In this document: positions 8,537 to 16,612 of the stretch, piece by piece | How the letters are laid out: each line of letters opens with the position of its first letter | Position numbering within the stretch: position 1 is the stretch's first letter | Assembly: GCA_029245345.1 (NCBI GenBank) | Contig: JAQWPM010000016.1 | Coordinates: 1 to 39,671 of the forward strand | Direction of reading: 5' to 3' | DNA from: Longimicrobiales bacterium | GTDB lineage: Bacteria > Gemmatimonadota > Gemmatimonadetes > Longimicrobiales > Gaopeijiaceae | Length of the DNA stretch: 39,671 bases | The notes under the pieces: generated by a model | What the model was told of the DNA's origin: nothing | What the model saw: only the letters and a program-made list of their open reading frames with translations | Databases searched by the model: none | Made by a program: the position numbers and the translations under genes

Positions 8537-8992
8537 TCAACCCGAGCGGGATGCCATCTTCTCAATTCGCGCCTTGGTACTTTCGAGCGATTTATGGGAC
8601 CGCAGGATGATGAGGACCGTGTCGTCACCCGCCAGGGTGCCGAGGACCTCAGGCCACTCTTCCCAGTCGATGCCGGCGGCAACGGTCTGGGCCGCTCCCT
8701 TCATTGTACGGATCACCAGAAGGTGATCTACGCCATCTGCAGACTGAAACAGAGTCGGCAGGAGTGAACGGAGCGAGGGCGTGCTCTCCCATTCGTCCGG
8801 CATGGAATAGTGGGATGTGCCATCGGCTCCGGGAACTTTCACAAGTCTGAGCTCTCGGATATCCCGCGACACCGTGGCTTGCGTCACATCGGTGCCTTCC
8901 GCGTGCAGGATCTCACAGAGCGCCTCTTGGCTCGTGACCCGATGCTGCTTGATTGCGTCGAGGATCTGGTCGTGCCGGATCTTCTTGTTCAT
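8537..8992 (-). CDS. argR: Arginine repressor ArgR
   Basis: ArgR is a hexameric arginine-responsive transcription regulator. In the 151-aa product, residues 1-70 form the winged-helix DNA-binding domain (KIRHDQILDAIKQHRVTSQEAL, then VTQATVSRDIRELRLVKV, a textbook ArgR recognition helix). Residues 80-151 form the oligomerisation and arginine-binding domain, including GTLAGDDTVLIILRS with the Asp pair that contacts arginine. The start ATG overlaps the trxC stop (ATGA, 8992-8989), so it is probably translated from a trxC-argR transcript. argG and argH follow on the same strand, with an ARG-box-like site directly behind the argR stop. Confidence 0.96.
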   Translation of the reverse strand: MNKKIRHDQILDAIKQHRVTSQEALCEILHAEGTDVTQATVSRDIRELRLVKVPGADGTSHYSMPDEWESTPSLRSLLPTLFQSADGVDHLLVIRTMKGAAQTVAAGIDWEEWPEVLGTLAGDDTVLIILRSHKSLESTKARIEKMASRSG

Positions 8993-9438
8993 GCCACGGC
9001 CTTTGCAGCGAAATCTCTAACGCGTTCCGGCTCGAACCCGGCGCTCCGTTCCATTTCTTCACCCTCTTGGAAGAGGATCACGGTCGGGATGCTGCGGATA
9101 CCGTAGCGCTCAGCTACTAAAGGAGCTTTGTCCGTATCCACTTTGACTACGAGCATCTTTCCCGATTGGGCCTGTGCGATCTCATCCATGAGCGGAGCCA
9201 CCATCTTGCAGGGCCCGCACCAGTCGGCGTAGAAGTCCACCAGGACAGGAACGGAAGCGCCGAGAACCGTGGCATCGAAGTCGTCTTGAGTCACAGTCAC
9301 GGGACGATCCAGGAGCATTGGCTTGCTACACCCGCCACAGGCCGGACGATGTGCTGCTCTGGACATATCGACGCGGTTCTTGGTATCGCAGAAGCTGCAA
9401 CGCAGGGTAACCGGGTGAACGACTTCGGCAGACGACAT
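8989..9438 (-). CDS. trxC: Thioredoxin 2 (zinc-ribbon thioredoxin)
   Basis: This is a cytosolic thiol-disulfide reductant. The 149-aa protein has the TrxC layout. An N-terminal extension carries two Cys pairs (CSFCDTKN and CGGCSKP), which bind zinc in the E. coli homologue. A thioredoxin fold follows, with the active site YADWCGPCKM near residue 75 and the cis-proline segment IRSIPTVILF. AGGAG stands shortly upstream of the ATG. A good sigma-70-type promoter lies at 9468-9496. The gene shares an ATGA overlap with argR, an unusual partnering of a redox gene with an amino-acid regulator. Confidence 0.95.
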   Translation of the reverse strand: MSSAEVVHPVTLRCSFCDTKNRVDMSRAAHRPACGGCSKPMLLDRPVTVTQDDFDATVLGASVPVLVDFYADWCGPCKMVAPLMDEIAQAQSGKMLVVKVDTDKAPLVAERYGIRSIPTVILFQEGEEMERSAGFEPERVRDFAAKAVA

Positions 9439-9467
9439 CGACGCTCCTGGGGTGGGACTCGCGCGGT

Positions 9468-9496
9468 ACTATACCCGTATCAGCGTATCTGGCCAA
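9468..9496 (-). promoter_or_regulatory. Sigma-70-type promoter for trxC-argR
   Basis: On the minus strand TTGGCC (complement of 9491-9496) and TATAGT (complement of 9468-9473) are separated by exactly 17 bp. They match the -35 and -10 consensus at 4 of 6 and 5 of 6 positions. Transcription would begin near 9461, giving a leader of roughly 20 nt with AGGAG before the trxC ATG. Confidence 0.6.
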
Positions 9497-9590
9497 CGCT
9501 TCGGACCGCTACTCGGAGTGAGATATCCGCACACAGGTTCAAGCGCCCATGGGGTAGCGGGTCCTGCGAGGCCACGTCATCATCCCAGCG

Positions 9591-10562
9591 ATGACTACCC
9601 TACGCTTCCCACTGGAGCGCCTCGAAGAGGCGCGGGCACGAATTGCATCGTCCGTCCATCGGACGCCGCTTCTTCCATCACGCACCCTCTCGGATCGCAT
9701 CGGCGCGCCCGTGTACCTGAAGTGCGAGAATCTCCAGAAAACGGGCGCATTTAAGGTGAGGGGCGCCCTGCACCGCTTGTTGATGCTGTCGGACGAGGAG
9801 CGGGCGAGAGGCGTTGCCACGATCTCTGCAGGTAACCACGCCCAGGCGGTCGCGTGGGCTTCGAGCGCCGCTGGCGTGAGCAGCCTCGTCGTGATGCCCG
9901 AAAACGCCTCGCCTACAAAAGTGCGAGCGAGTCGCGAGTACGGAGCCGAGGTCGTGCTCCATGGTGATGCCCGAGCAGCCTTCGCCCATGTCCTGGAGAT
10001 CGCGGACGAGAGGGGACTGACATTCGTGCATCCGTTCGACGATGAAGAGGTGGTCGCGGGACATGCGAGTTGCGGGCTGGAAATCGTAGAAGATTTGCCG
10101 GATGTGGCGGCCATTGTGGTTCCCGTGGGTGGCGGCGGACTGTCGTCGTCGATCGCCGCAGCCGTGGCGGCCACCCGCCCTGGGATCGCGGTTTGGGGCG
10201 TCGAGCCAGAGGGGGCACCGGGAATGCACAGGAGCCTGGCTGCGGGAGAGGCTATTCATCTCGACTCCGTGGAGACGATCGCGGACGGCCTCGCCGCCCC
10301 AATGGCCGGGGTGCTGAACCACGCCTTGCTCGAGGAGCATTCCCGGGGCGTGATGCTCGTGAGCGACGCAGAGATCGTCACCGGACTCCGGGTATTACTC
10401 GAGCGTACGAAGCTGCTGGCCGAGCCAGCGGGTGCCGCAGGGATAGCGGCACTTTTGGCGGGCAAGATCCCGCTTGATCCGAACGGTCCGGTCGTTGTGG
10501 TGATCAGTGGCGGTAATGCTGACCTCGATGGGTTGGGTGGTCTGCTGCGGGAGGGTAGATGA
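9591..10562 (+). CDS. PLP-dependent threonine/serine dehydratase-like protein
   Basis: This fold-type II PLP enzyme resembles threonine ammonia-lyase (TdcB or short IlvA type), which turns threonine into 2-oxobutanoate. The 323-aa product has KCENLQKTGAFKVRGA with the Schiff-base Lys at residue 55, SAGNHAQAVAW, and the phosphate-binding glycine loop VGGGGLSSS. The C-terminal part ends in VVISGGNADL, without the ACT regulatory domain of biosynthetic IlvA. So it is catabolic-like, or it is a serine/threonine racemase or dehydratase relative; sequence alone does not settle the substrate. It is divergent from trxC (150-nt gap) and faces the egtB remnant. Confidence 0.85.
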   Translation: MTTLRFPLERLEEARARIASSVHRTPLLPSRTLSDRIGAPVYLKCENLQKTGAFKVRGALHRLLMLSDEERARGVATISAGNHAQAVAWASSAAGVSSLVVMPENASPTKVRASREYGAEVVLHGDARAAFAHVLEIADERGLTFVHPFDDEEVVAGHASCGLEIVEDLPDVAAIVVPVGGGGLSSSIAAAVAATRPGIAVWGVEPEGAPGMHRSLAAGEAIHLDSVETIADGLAAPMAGVLNHALLEEHSRGVMLVSDAEIVTGLRVLLERTKLLAEPAGAAGIAALLAGKIPLDPNGPVVVVISGGNADLDGLGGLLREGR

Positions 10563-10638
10563 GCATGTGTAGGCCCGTTGCAGACACAGGCGGTCCGGTT
10601 TCACCCGCCGGCCTCGTCTTCGGTGGTGCACACTCCCT

Positions 10639-11288
10639 TTATGAGCAGAGTTGGGCCCCCAGGAGCTGCTGAGTGGGTCTGTGAACGTTCAGGTTCACGC
10701 GGGGCGCCGGGCGTTCGTTATCGTAGGTGGCTGACCAATCATCGGTGCCGACGACCACGGAGCCACCCGAAAACGAACCCTGGTCCCAGGCGGTGGAGAG
10801 CTTTGGCTCGCCTGAGGCGCCACCAACTGACGAGGTGCTTCGTAAGCGCTGCCCTGCTTGAGTTGAAGCGTCTGCAGGATCGTAAAGACGAACCCGTCGT
10901 CCAGCAGCGGGGTGCTCACGCGTAGGTCCATTTCTCCTACGCTGTCCAACACGATACGGCAGACGGCTGCACGGCAGTCCCAACATTCGCTGAGCTTAGG
11001 GAGTGGGAGCGAATCTCTAACAGCGCGCGGGTTTTCGAAGGGGTTCTAGATGCCCCGTAGCCCTTCAGACCCGGTGTCACCACTCTCGAGGTTCGCCCCG
11101 AGCCAGACTTCCTCATAATGGCCGCTGTGGCCCAAGTCCCAGACGATGGGGCTCATGAGTGGGTCGTGCTGGAGTCGAAGATCTTCTTGGGCGAGCTTCG
11201 CCGCGATCAGCATGGTCCTGCTTCTGGCTTCGGTCAGCAGAAACGAGATATCAGTTGCGGACAGCCGGCGGCCAAGTTTGAGATCCAC
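10639..11288 (-). pseudogene. egtB: Decayed egtB (hercynine sulfoxide synthase / EgtB-SUMF1 family)
   Basis: An 80-codon piece (GTG start at 11288) carries the EgtB DinB-like N-terminus, including SPIVWDLGHSGHYEEVWL. It ends at a TAG (11048-11046). Past this stop the same frame continues as NPFENPRAVRDSLPLPKLSECW, then LLDDGFVFTILQTLQLKQGSAYEAPR. This follows EgtB except that the iron-binding HExQHxETM segment expected between ILQ and TLQL is absent. A frameshift near 10815 leads into GGSVVVGTDDWSATYDNERPAPRV, the start of the formylglycine-enzyme-like domain, which stops at 10639. One nonsense codon, one in-frame loss, one frameshift and a missing C-terminal half make it non-functional. No egtD is next to it. 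It sits 3 nt behind the ybdG stop. Confidence 0.78.
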
Positions 11289-11291
11289 GGC

Positions 11292-12551
11292 TTAGCGGCT
11301 TCCACCTGCCCCGGCGAAGTCATCCCCCGTCGGCTCCTGAAATGCCTTCAAGCCAAACTCGGGGAGAATCGCGATCAAGTGGTCGAAGATGTCTGCTTGG
11401 AATGCCTCGTAGCTCCCCCACTCGGTATCGTTCGAGAAGCAGTAGATCTCGATGGGAATGCCCTGGGGTCCCGACGCCAGTTGGCGAACGAGTAGTGTCA
11501 TGTCGCGGTGTGTCTGTGGGTGGACCCTCAAGTAGTTCACGACGTAGGCTCGGAACGTCCCGAGGTTCGTGAGCCGCCGCTGTTCGGGAATCACCTCCGG
11601 GTCTGCAGGGGCATGCTCCGCGTGATAGCTGTCCAGCTCGGAGCGCTTGGAGCCCATGTACTCGCGGAGCACCTCATACCGTGACAGACGTTCGACTTCA
11701 CTGTCTTCGAGGAAGTGCACCGACCCCATATCGATATGGATGGCCCGTTTGATCCGACGTCCGCCGGACTCCGACATGCCGCGCCAGTTCTTGAAGGACT
11801 CGCCTATGAAGCTGTGCGTTGGGACGGCGGAAATCGTCTTGTCCCAGTTTTGGACCTTGACCGTGTGCAGTGCGATGTCGATCACGTCACCGTCTGCGTT
11901 GGCCTGGGGCATCTCGACCCAGTCGCCGATCCGGATGATGTCGTTCGACATGATCTGAATACTGGCAACGAGAGACAGGATCGTGTCTCTGAAGACCAAC
12001 ATGAGGACGGCGGTAAGCGCGCCGAGCCCGGACAGGAAGACAGTGGGATTCCGGTCGGCAAGGATCGAGACGATCACGATGCTCGCAGCGAGATATGCGA
12101 CCAGGCTGATCACCTGCAGGTAGCCTTTGATGGGCCGGCTGTTCGACTCCGAGTACGCCTCGGTGTAAATGTCGTTGGCCGCGTCGAGCAGTGAACTGAG
12201 GGCCATCGTCGCGGTGAGCACGATGAACGCGGCGCTCACACGCCGAATGAGCGTCCAAGAGAGCAGGACAATGTCCGGGTCGGTTGCAGCAGCTGCCTCG
12301 ACAGGTGTTACCCCAAGGGCCGGACCGACGCCGAAGTACATGATCGCGGCCGGTACCACGTGGGCGATACGCGCGATGACGTTTCGTTCGATGACCCGGT
12401 CATCCCAAGTCGACTTGGTTCGGCCGGCCACCCTCCGGGCGACTCCACGAAAGACGCGGGTCGTGGCGAGATCACCGAGCCACGAGGCCACGACCAAGAT
12501 GGCCAGGAGCCCAATGAGGGTGATCCAGTTTTCTGGTAGAGATTGAATCAT
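11292..12551 (-). CDS. ybdG: YbdG-type mechanosensitive ion channel (MscS superfamily)
   Basis: This is an inner-membrane channel that relieves hypo-osmotic pressure (MscM-like). The 419-aa protein has an N-terminal membrane segment (ITLIGLLAILVVASWLGDL), further helices around residues 60-80, 100-125 and 145-165, and the pore-lining helix (FLSGLGALTAVLMLVFRDTILSLVASI). The beta domain follows, with the YbdG hallmark FKNWRGMSESGGRRIKRAI, also found in the E. coli protein. The long C-terminal region (MGSKRSELDSYHAEHAP...) is also YbdG-like, and the length matches E. coli YbdG. It lies 27 nt behind the serine hydrolase, so it may be the third gene of that transcript. Confidence 0.93.
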   Translation of the reverse strand: MIQSLPENWITLIGLLAILVVASWLGDLATTRVFRGVARRVAGRTKSTWDDRVIERNVIARIAHVVPAAIMYFGVGPALGVTPVEAAAATDPDIVLLSWTLIRRVSAAFIVLTATMALSSLLDAANDIYTEAYSESNSRPIKGYLQVISLVAYLAASIVIVSILADRNPTVFLSGLGALTAVLMLVFRDTILSLVASIQIMSNDIIRIGDWVEMPQANADGDVIDIALHTVKVQNWDKTISAVPTHSFIGESFKNWRGMSESGGRRIKRAIHIDMGSVHFLEDSEVERLSRYEVLREYMGSKRSELDSYHAEHAPADPEVIPEQRRLTNLGTFRAYVVNYLRVHPQTHRDMTLLVRQLASGPQGIPIEIYCFSNDTEWGSYEAFQADIFDHLIAILPEFGLKAFQEPTGDDFAGAGGSR

Positions 12552-12578
12552 GGTTTTCTCGTGGACCGCGTCAGCAGT

Positions 12579-13769
12579 CTAGCGAGACTCTCCCATCTCT
12601 TCTGCGAGCAGATCGAGAGCCAAAGTCGTCAAACGAACGAGGTGTACATGAGCCGCGTTTCCGTTGGTGAGGAAGGCAACCCCGAATCCACGCGTCTTGT
12701 TTCCAGACGCGAAGGCTGTGTAGCCGGGCAGGCTCCCCGAGTGGGCGAAGAAGCGCTCGCCTGCTCGGGTGGATGTCCACCAGGTGAGGCCGTACCCCGG
12801 ATTTTCGTAGCCCCACCCACCGCCCAGCCCCTGGCCGATGAACTGTTCGTACTGCAGCGTGTGCATCTGGTCCAGCGTGGACTCCTGAAGCACAGAGCGG
12901 CCGTTCCAACTTCCGTCTCCCAAGTTGAAGCGGACCCAGTTCGCCTGGTTGTGAACCGTCCCGTACACGATGCCCGCCGGCCATACGTTGGCCTTCAGGC
13001 GCGCCGTGGCGGTGTTCCGCCCGGTGTTCTGGTCAGGCGCGTAGGGTACCGAGATCCGTTCCTCCATCTCAGGCGGGAGATCGAACACGGTGTGATCCAT
13101 GTCGAGAGCGCCCCACACGTTCTCCCGGATGTACTGCTTGTAGGGCACGCCTGAGAATTTCTCGACCAGGTGTGCCACGAGCGAGTACGCCATGTTCGAG
13201 TAGACCACCGCTTGCTGAGGCGGCGTTGCTAGACGTAGCGAGTCCGTGAGGTACTCGGTCAGCGCGAGTGGAGAGGTTTCGCCCCAGACGAGGTGCGGAC
13301 CGAAATCGCCGGGCATACCCGAGGTGTGAGTCAGCATGTGGCGGAAGGTCACGGGGTTGTCAGGGTCCTCGCCCCGCAAGGTGAGTCCCTCCAGGTAGTC
13401 GCTCACCTTGTCGTCAAGGAAAAACTTCCCCTGCTCCATCTGCTGGAGGAGCGCCACGGTCGACTGTGCTTTGAATGTGGACCCGATGAGGTAGACCGTG
13501 TTGGTGGATGCCGGAGTGCGCGCCCACAGGTTCGACTGACCATATGCCGCGCTCCACAGCTCGCCCTCCCGGTCGGTCAGCGCGATCACCATCGATGGGA
13601 TGTTCCCCTCGAGCATCGCTCGCCTGATCTCCGGCTCCAGCCGTGCAGCGACCCTGACGATCCCTTCCCTTGGCGGCGGCGCGATTTGGGCGCTGGCCTC
13701 CACAGCCATAGTCATCGCCGCGCCGACGACTACTGCAGAAACGATGTTTGTCAGCATGGTGCACTTCAT
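12579..13769 (-). CDS. Secreted serine hydrolase, class C beta-lactamase / D-peptidase family
   Basis: This is an exported penicillin-binding-like hydrolase. The 396-aa protein begins with a signal peptide (MKCTMLTNIVSAVVVGAAMTMAVEASAQ). The active-site tetrad STFK lies at residues 97-100, with Lys three residues after the nucleophile. YSN follows in VVYSNMAYSLV as the second motif, and HSG in FAHSGSLPGY as the third. This set is shared by AmpC, esterase EstB and D-aminopeptidases, so substrate cannot be called. The frame extends to 14012, but ATG at 13769 has AGGAAG 6 nt before it and gives the signal peptide. That ATG overlaps the deacylase stop (ATGA), linking it to a D-amino-acid enzyme and hinting at D-peptide or esterase activity. 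Confidence 0.88.
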   Translation of the reverse strand: MKCTMLTNIVSAVVVGAAMTMAVEASAQIAPPPREGIVRVAARLEPEIRRAMLEGNIPSMVIALTDREGELWSAAYGQSNLWARTPASTNTVYLIGSTFKAQSTVALLQQMEQGKFFLDDKVSDYLEGLTLRGEDPDNPVTFRHMLTHTSGMPGDFGPHLVWGETSPLALTEYLTDSLRLATPPQQAVVYSNMAYSLVAHLVEKFSGVPYKQYIRENVWGALDMDHTVFDLPPEMEERISVPYAPDQNTGRNTATARLKANVWPAGIVYGTVHNQANWVRFNLGDGSWNGRSVLQESTLDQMHTLQYEQFIGQGLGGGWGYENPGYGLTWWTSTRAGERFFAHSGSLPGYTAFASGNKTRGFGVAFLTNGNAAHVHLVRLTTLALDLLAEEMGESR

Positions 13770-15403
13770 CGATTGCTTCCTTTCCCAGGTCCATAGAGAA
13801 CGTGTCCAGGACGAGCCCCGGTGTGCGTGCCTCCGTCCTCGATTACAACCTCTCCGTTTACCAACACGTACTCGATCCCGACCGGAAACAGTACCGGTTC
13901 GTCGTACGTCGCCTGATCGGATACTCGATCGAGGTCGAAGATCGTGATGTCCGCCCAGGCGCCCTCGCGGATGACACCGCGTCGGTCCAAGCGCATTCGA
14001 GTGGCTGGCCAAGAAGTCATCTTGCGCACTGCTTCCGCCAACGTCAGGACCTGTTCGTCCCGCACGTACTTTCCGAGCACGCGCGGGAAGGTACCGTAGC
14101 TCCGGGGGTGTGGAAGACCCAGGACGTCGGCGCTTCCGGGAGTAAGGGCCGCACCCGCGTCACTCCCGATGCTCGTCCAAGGGCGTTGGAGTGCCCACTT
14201 CACGTCTTCTTCGCTCATCATGTGGTAGATGGCCATCACCCGCCCCTGGCCGGCGGCTACCAAATCCCATGCGGCGTCAGCAGGGTCCTTTCCCCATTCC
14301 TGGGCGATCTGCGTGATGCTCTTCCCCTCGAAGTGGGCGTTTTCGTCGTTGCGCGCGTTGACCAGGACGACACCGTCCCAGCCACCCGCAGCTTCGACGA
14401 TGTTCCACCAACCCTCGTATCCGGTGACCAACTCACCCTTCATGCGGTCACGGACGTCGTCGCGGCCGATCCGGGCCCGCACAGAGTCCATACCTCCGTC
14501 GAAGGCCCACGAAGGGATCGTCGCCTCGAGCCCCGAGCCGCCCGCGGTATAGGGGTACATGTCCGCCGCGACATCCACCCCTCGGCTCCGCGCGGCCTCG
14601 ATCTCGACCGCAGCCTCTTTGATCACGGTGCCCCACCCGGGCTCGTAGGCGCCCTTGTAGTGGAAGATCTCAACGGGCAGGCCGCCTCGCTCACCGACCT
14701 CAATCGCCTCCTGCACCGCACCTACCAGGCCCCGGCCCTCGTCGCGAATGTGACTGGCATAGATGCCGCCGTAGTCCGCAGCGACTTTCGCGATCTCGAC
14801 GAGCTCATCTGTCGAGGCGAAGGACGAAGGCGGGTATATGAGTGCAGTGGTCATACCCATCACCCCCTGCTGCATGGCGCTTGCCATGATGCCCCGCATC
14901 TCGTCGAGCTCCGCCGCAGTAGGCGCCCTATTCTCGTTGCCAAGGACGGCTACCCTCGCCTGGGTCTCAGAAAAGTAGGAGCCGAAGTTCATCGAAATGC
15001 CCTGCTCTTCCAGGTTCCGGAAGTATCCTTCGATGCCGTCCACTCCGACCGGTGTCCCGCCCTCGCCCCCGATCGCTGATGTCACACCCATGCGGAGCTT
15101 GTTCTCAGCCAGCCCGTTCCGCAGGAGAACACTACCCGACTGGTCCATCATGTCGATGAAGCCCGGTGACACGTAGAGCCCGGTCGCATCGATCTCGCGG
15201 CGACCGGTTCCTTCGATATGACCGATCCGGACGATGCGGCCTGTCTGGATGGCGACGTCAGCGGCGATCCAAGGATTCCCGGATCCATCGAGGACACGTC
15301 CATCTCGGATGACGATGTCGTACAAGGGTGCTGTTCCTTGGCCGGACACCTCTCCCGAGAAGGAGGAGAGCGCGAGCATGCAGATCAGAGCAGTCTTACG
15401 CAT
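13766..15403 (-). CDS. Exported N-acyl-D-amino-acid deacylase-like amidohydrolase
   Basis: This amidohydrolase-superfamily protein of 545 aa has a signal peptide (MRKTALICMLALSSFSGEVSGQG). The composite domain LYDIVIRDGRVLDGSGNPWI is typical of D-aminoacylases, which release D-amino acids from N-acyl derivatives. Conserved positions include YASHIRDEG, EIFHYKGA and TSIGSDAG. However, the N-terminal HxH motif is replaced by DMMDQSG (residues 84-90), and the zinc-bridging Cys loop reads GGEGG, with Glu114 where Cys is usual. From memory a large subfamily in environmental phyla has this form, so it need not be inactive. ATG at 15403 is chosen for the signal peptide. The stop overlaps the serine hydrolase start. 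It is divergent from the YkvI-family gene. Confidence 0.85.
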   Translation of the reverse strand: MRKTALICMLALSSFSGEVSGQGTAPLYDIVIRDGRVLDGSGNPWIAADVAIQTGRIVRIGHIEGTGRREIDATGLYVSPGFIDMMDQSGSVLLRNGLAENKLRMGVTSAIGGEGGTPVGVDGIEGYFRNLEEQGISMNFGSYFSETQARVAVLGNENRAPTAAELDEMRGIMASAMQQGVMGMTTALIYPPSSFASTDELVEIAKVAADYGGIYASHIRDEGRGLVGAVQEAIEVGERGGLPVEIFHYKGAYEPGWGTVIKEAAVEIEAARSRGVDVAADMYPYTAGGSGLEATIPSWAFDGGMDSVRARIGRDDVRDRMKGELVTGYEGWWNIVEAAGGWDGVVLVNARNDENAHFEGKSITQIAQEWGKDPADAAWDLVAAGQGRVMAIYHMMSEEDVKWALQRPWTSIGSDAGAALTPGSADVLGLPHPRSYGTFPRVLGKYVRDEQVLTLAEAVRKMTSWPATRMRLDRRGVIREGAWADITIFDLDRVSDQATYDEPVLFPVGIEYVLVNGEVVIEDGGTHTGARPGHVLYGPGKGSNR

Positions 15404-15502
15404 GGAGTAGCCATCCGAATGGGGTGCAAAGGTCAGCTGCGACAATCTTCTGCCACGGGGCGCGGGTCAAGGTGTGATTGCTGTGTGTACCTGGGAGGGC
15501 GT

Positions 15503-16612
15503 ATGATCGCGGTCATGGACATATCCTCTGCCTTCCGTCGCTACCTCCTGCCAGGTTTCATCTTCCAGTCGGTCATCATCGCTGGCGGTTATGGTACCGG
15601 ACGGGAACTCGTCGAGTTCTTTCTCTCCCAAGGCCCCATGGGCGGCCTGCTCGGGATCATCGTCGCGACGCTGATTTTCAGCGCAGTGTCCATGGCTACG
15701 TTCGAACTTGCTCGTATGTGGGGCGCGTACGACTACCGACGGTTCTTTCAGAAATTGCTGGGCCGTGGCTGGTGGGTTTTCGAGGTCTGTTACGTGGGGC
15801 TGCTACTGATCGTGCTCGCCGTGGTGGCTGCCGCGTCTGGTTCGATCATGGAGGAGACGTTCGGTCTCAACTACTGGGTTGGCGTGGGCGCGGTGATGAT
15901 CGCGGTCGGCGCGCTGGTCTTCGGCGGGAATGAGACGATCGAGAAGTTCTTTACGGCGTGGTCGTTCGCGCTCTACGCCGTGTACATGATCTTCTTCATC
16001 TGGTGCTTTCAGAGCTTCGGTGGTGCCATTACCTCCAACCTCACGGCTACGCCGGCCGGTACGGGTTGGATATGGGCTGGGCTGAGTTACGCCGGATACA
16101 ACTTGGCCGTGATCCCCCCGGTCCTCGCTGCCCTTCGGCTTCACGAGACGCGCAGAGAGACGTTCATCGCCGGGGCACTCACCGGCCCCATCGCGATGAT
16201 CCCCGGGCTCTTGTTCTTCCTGGCCACAGTCGGCCAGTACCCCGCGATTATGGACGCTACCGTGCCCGCGAACGTTCTCCTTGAAGTGCTCGGCTCCCGC
16301 AGCTTCCAAGTGGCGTTTCAGCTGATCCTGTTCGGGACCTTGGTCGAAACCGGTGCTGGCTTGATCCACGCCTTCAACGAACGGATCTCAGGCCTTCAGG
16401 CAGACCGTGCAGGAGACCTGGCGCGTTGGGTGCGCCCGGCTGTGGCGATTGGGCTTCTCGGGCTGGGCACCGTGATCAGCCGATTCGGGCTCATCGACCT
16501 CATTGCCAAGGGCTACGGCACGCTCACGATCGGGTTTATCGTCGTGTACGTCATCCCAGTGCTGACGTTGGGCGTAATGAAGATCAGAGCGCACCGGAGC
16601 GAAGCGGCCTAG
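15503..16612 (+). CDS. YkvI-family membrane transporter-like protein
   Basis: The 369-aa integral membrane protein has about ten hydrophobic segments, starting with YLLPGFIFQSVIIAGGYGTGRELVEFF. This N-terminal glycine-rich break is typical of the YkvI family, distant relatives of amino-acid/cation symporters. The substrate is unknown. The frame is open further left, but ATG at 15503 has GGGAGG 4 nt before it and starts just ahead of the first helix; a second ATG lies at 15515. It is divergent from the D-aminoacylase-like gene, which suggests it may import a product of that enzyme (inference). Its TAG (16610-16612) overlaps the stop codon of the opposing creatininase-like gene. Confidence 0.82.
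   Translation: MIAVMDISSAFRRYLLPGFIFQSVIIAGGYGTGRELVEFFLSQGPMGGLLGIIVATLIFSAVSMATFELARMWGAYDYRRFFQKLLGRGWWVFEVCYVGLLLIVLAVVAAASGSIMEETFGLNYWVGVGAVMIAVGALVFGGNETIEKFFTAWSFALYAVYMIFFIWCFQSFGGAITSNLTATPAGTGWIWAGLSYAGYNLAVIPPVLAALRLHETRRETFIAGALTGPIAMIPGLLFFLATVGQYPAIMDATVPANVLLEVLGSRSFQVAFQLILFGTLVETGAGLIHAFNERISGLQADRAGDLARWVRPAVAIGLLGLGTVISRFGLIDLIAKGYGTLTIGFIVVYVIPVLTLGVMKIRAHRSEAA

Noticed and set aside
13748-15079. A 443-codon open frame on the plus strand opposite the D-aminoacylase-like gene
   Set aside because: Its translation is rich in Arg, His and Pro with no motif, while the minus strand carries a complete recognised enzyme with signal peptide. It is a GC-driven antisense frame.
16609-16612. 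Overlap of YkvI and creatininase stops as a regulatory signal
   Set aside because: A 4-nt convergent overlap is simple compaction; no hairpin or T-tract is present.
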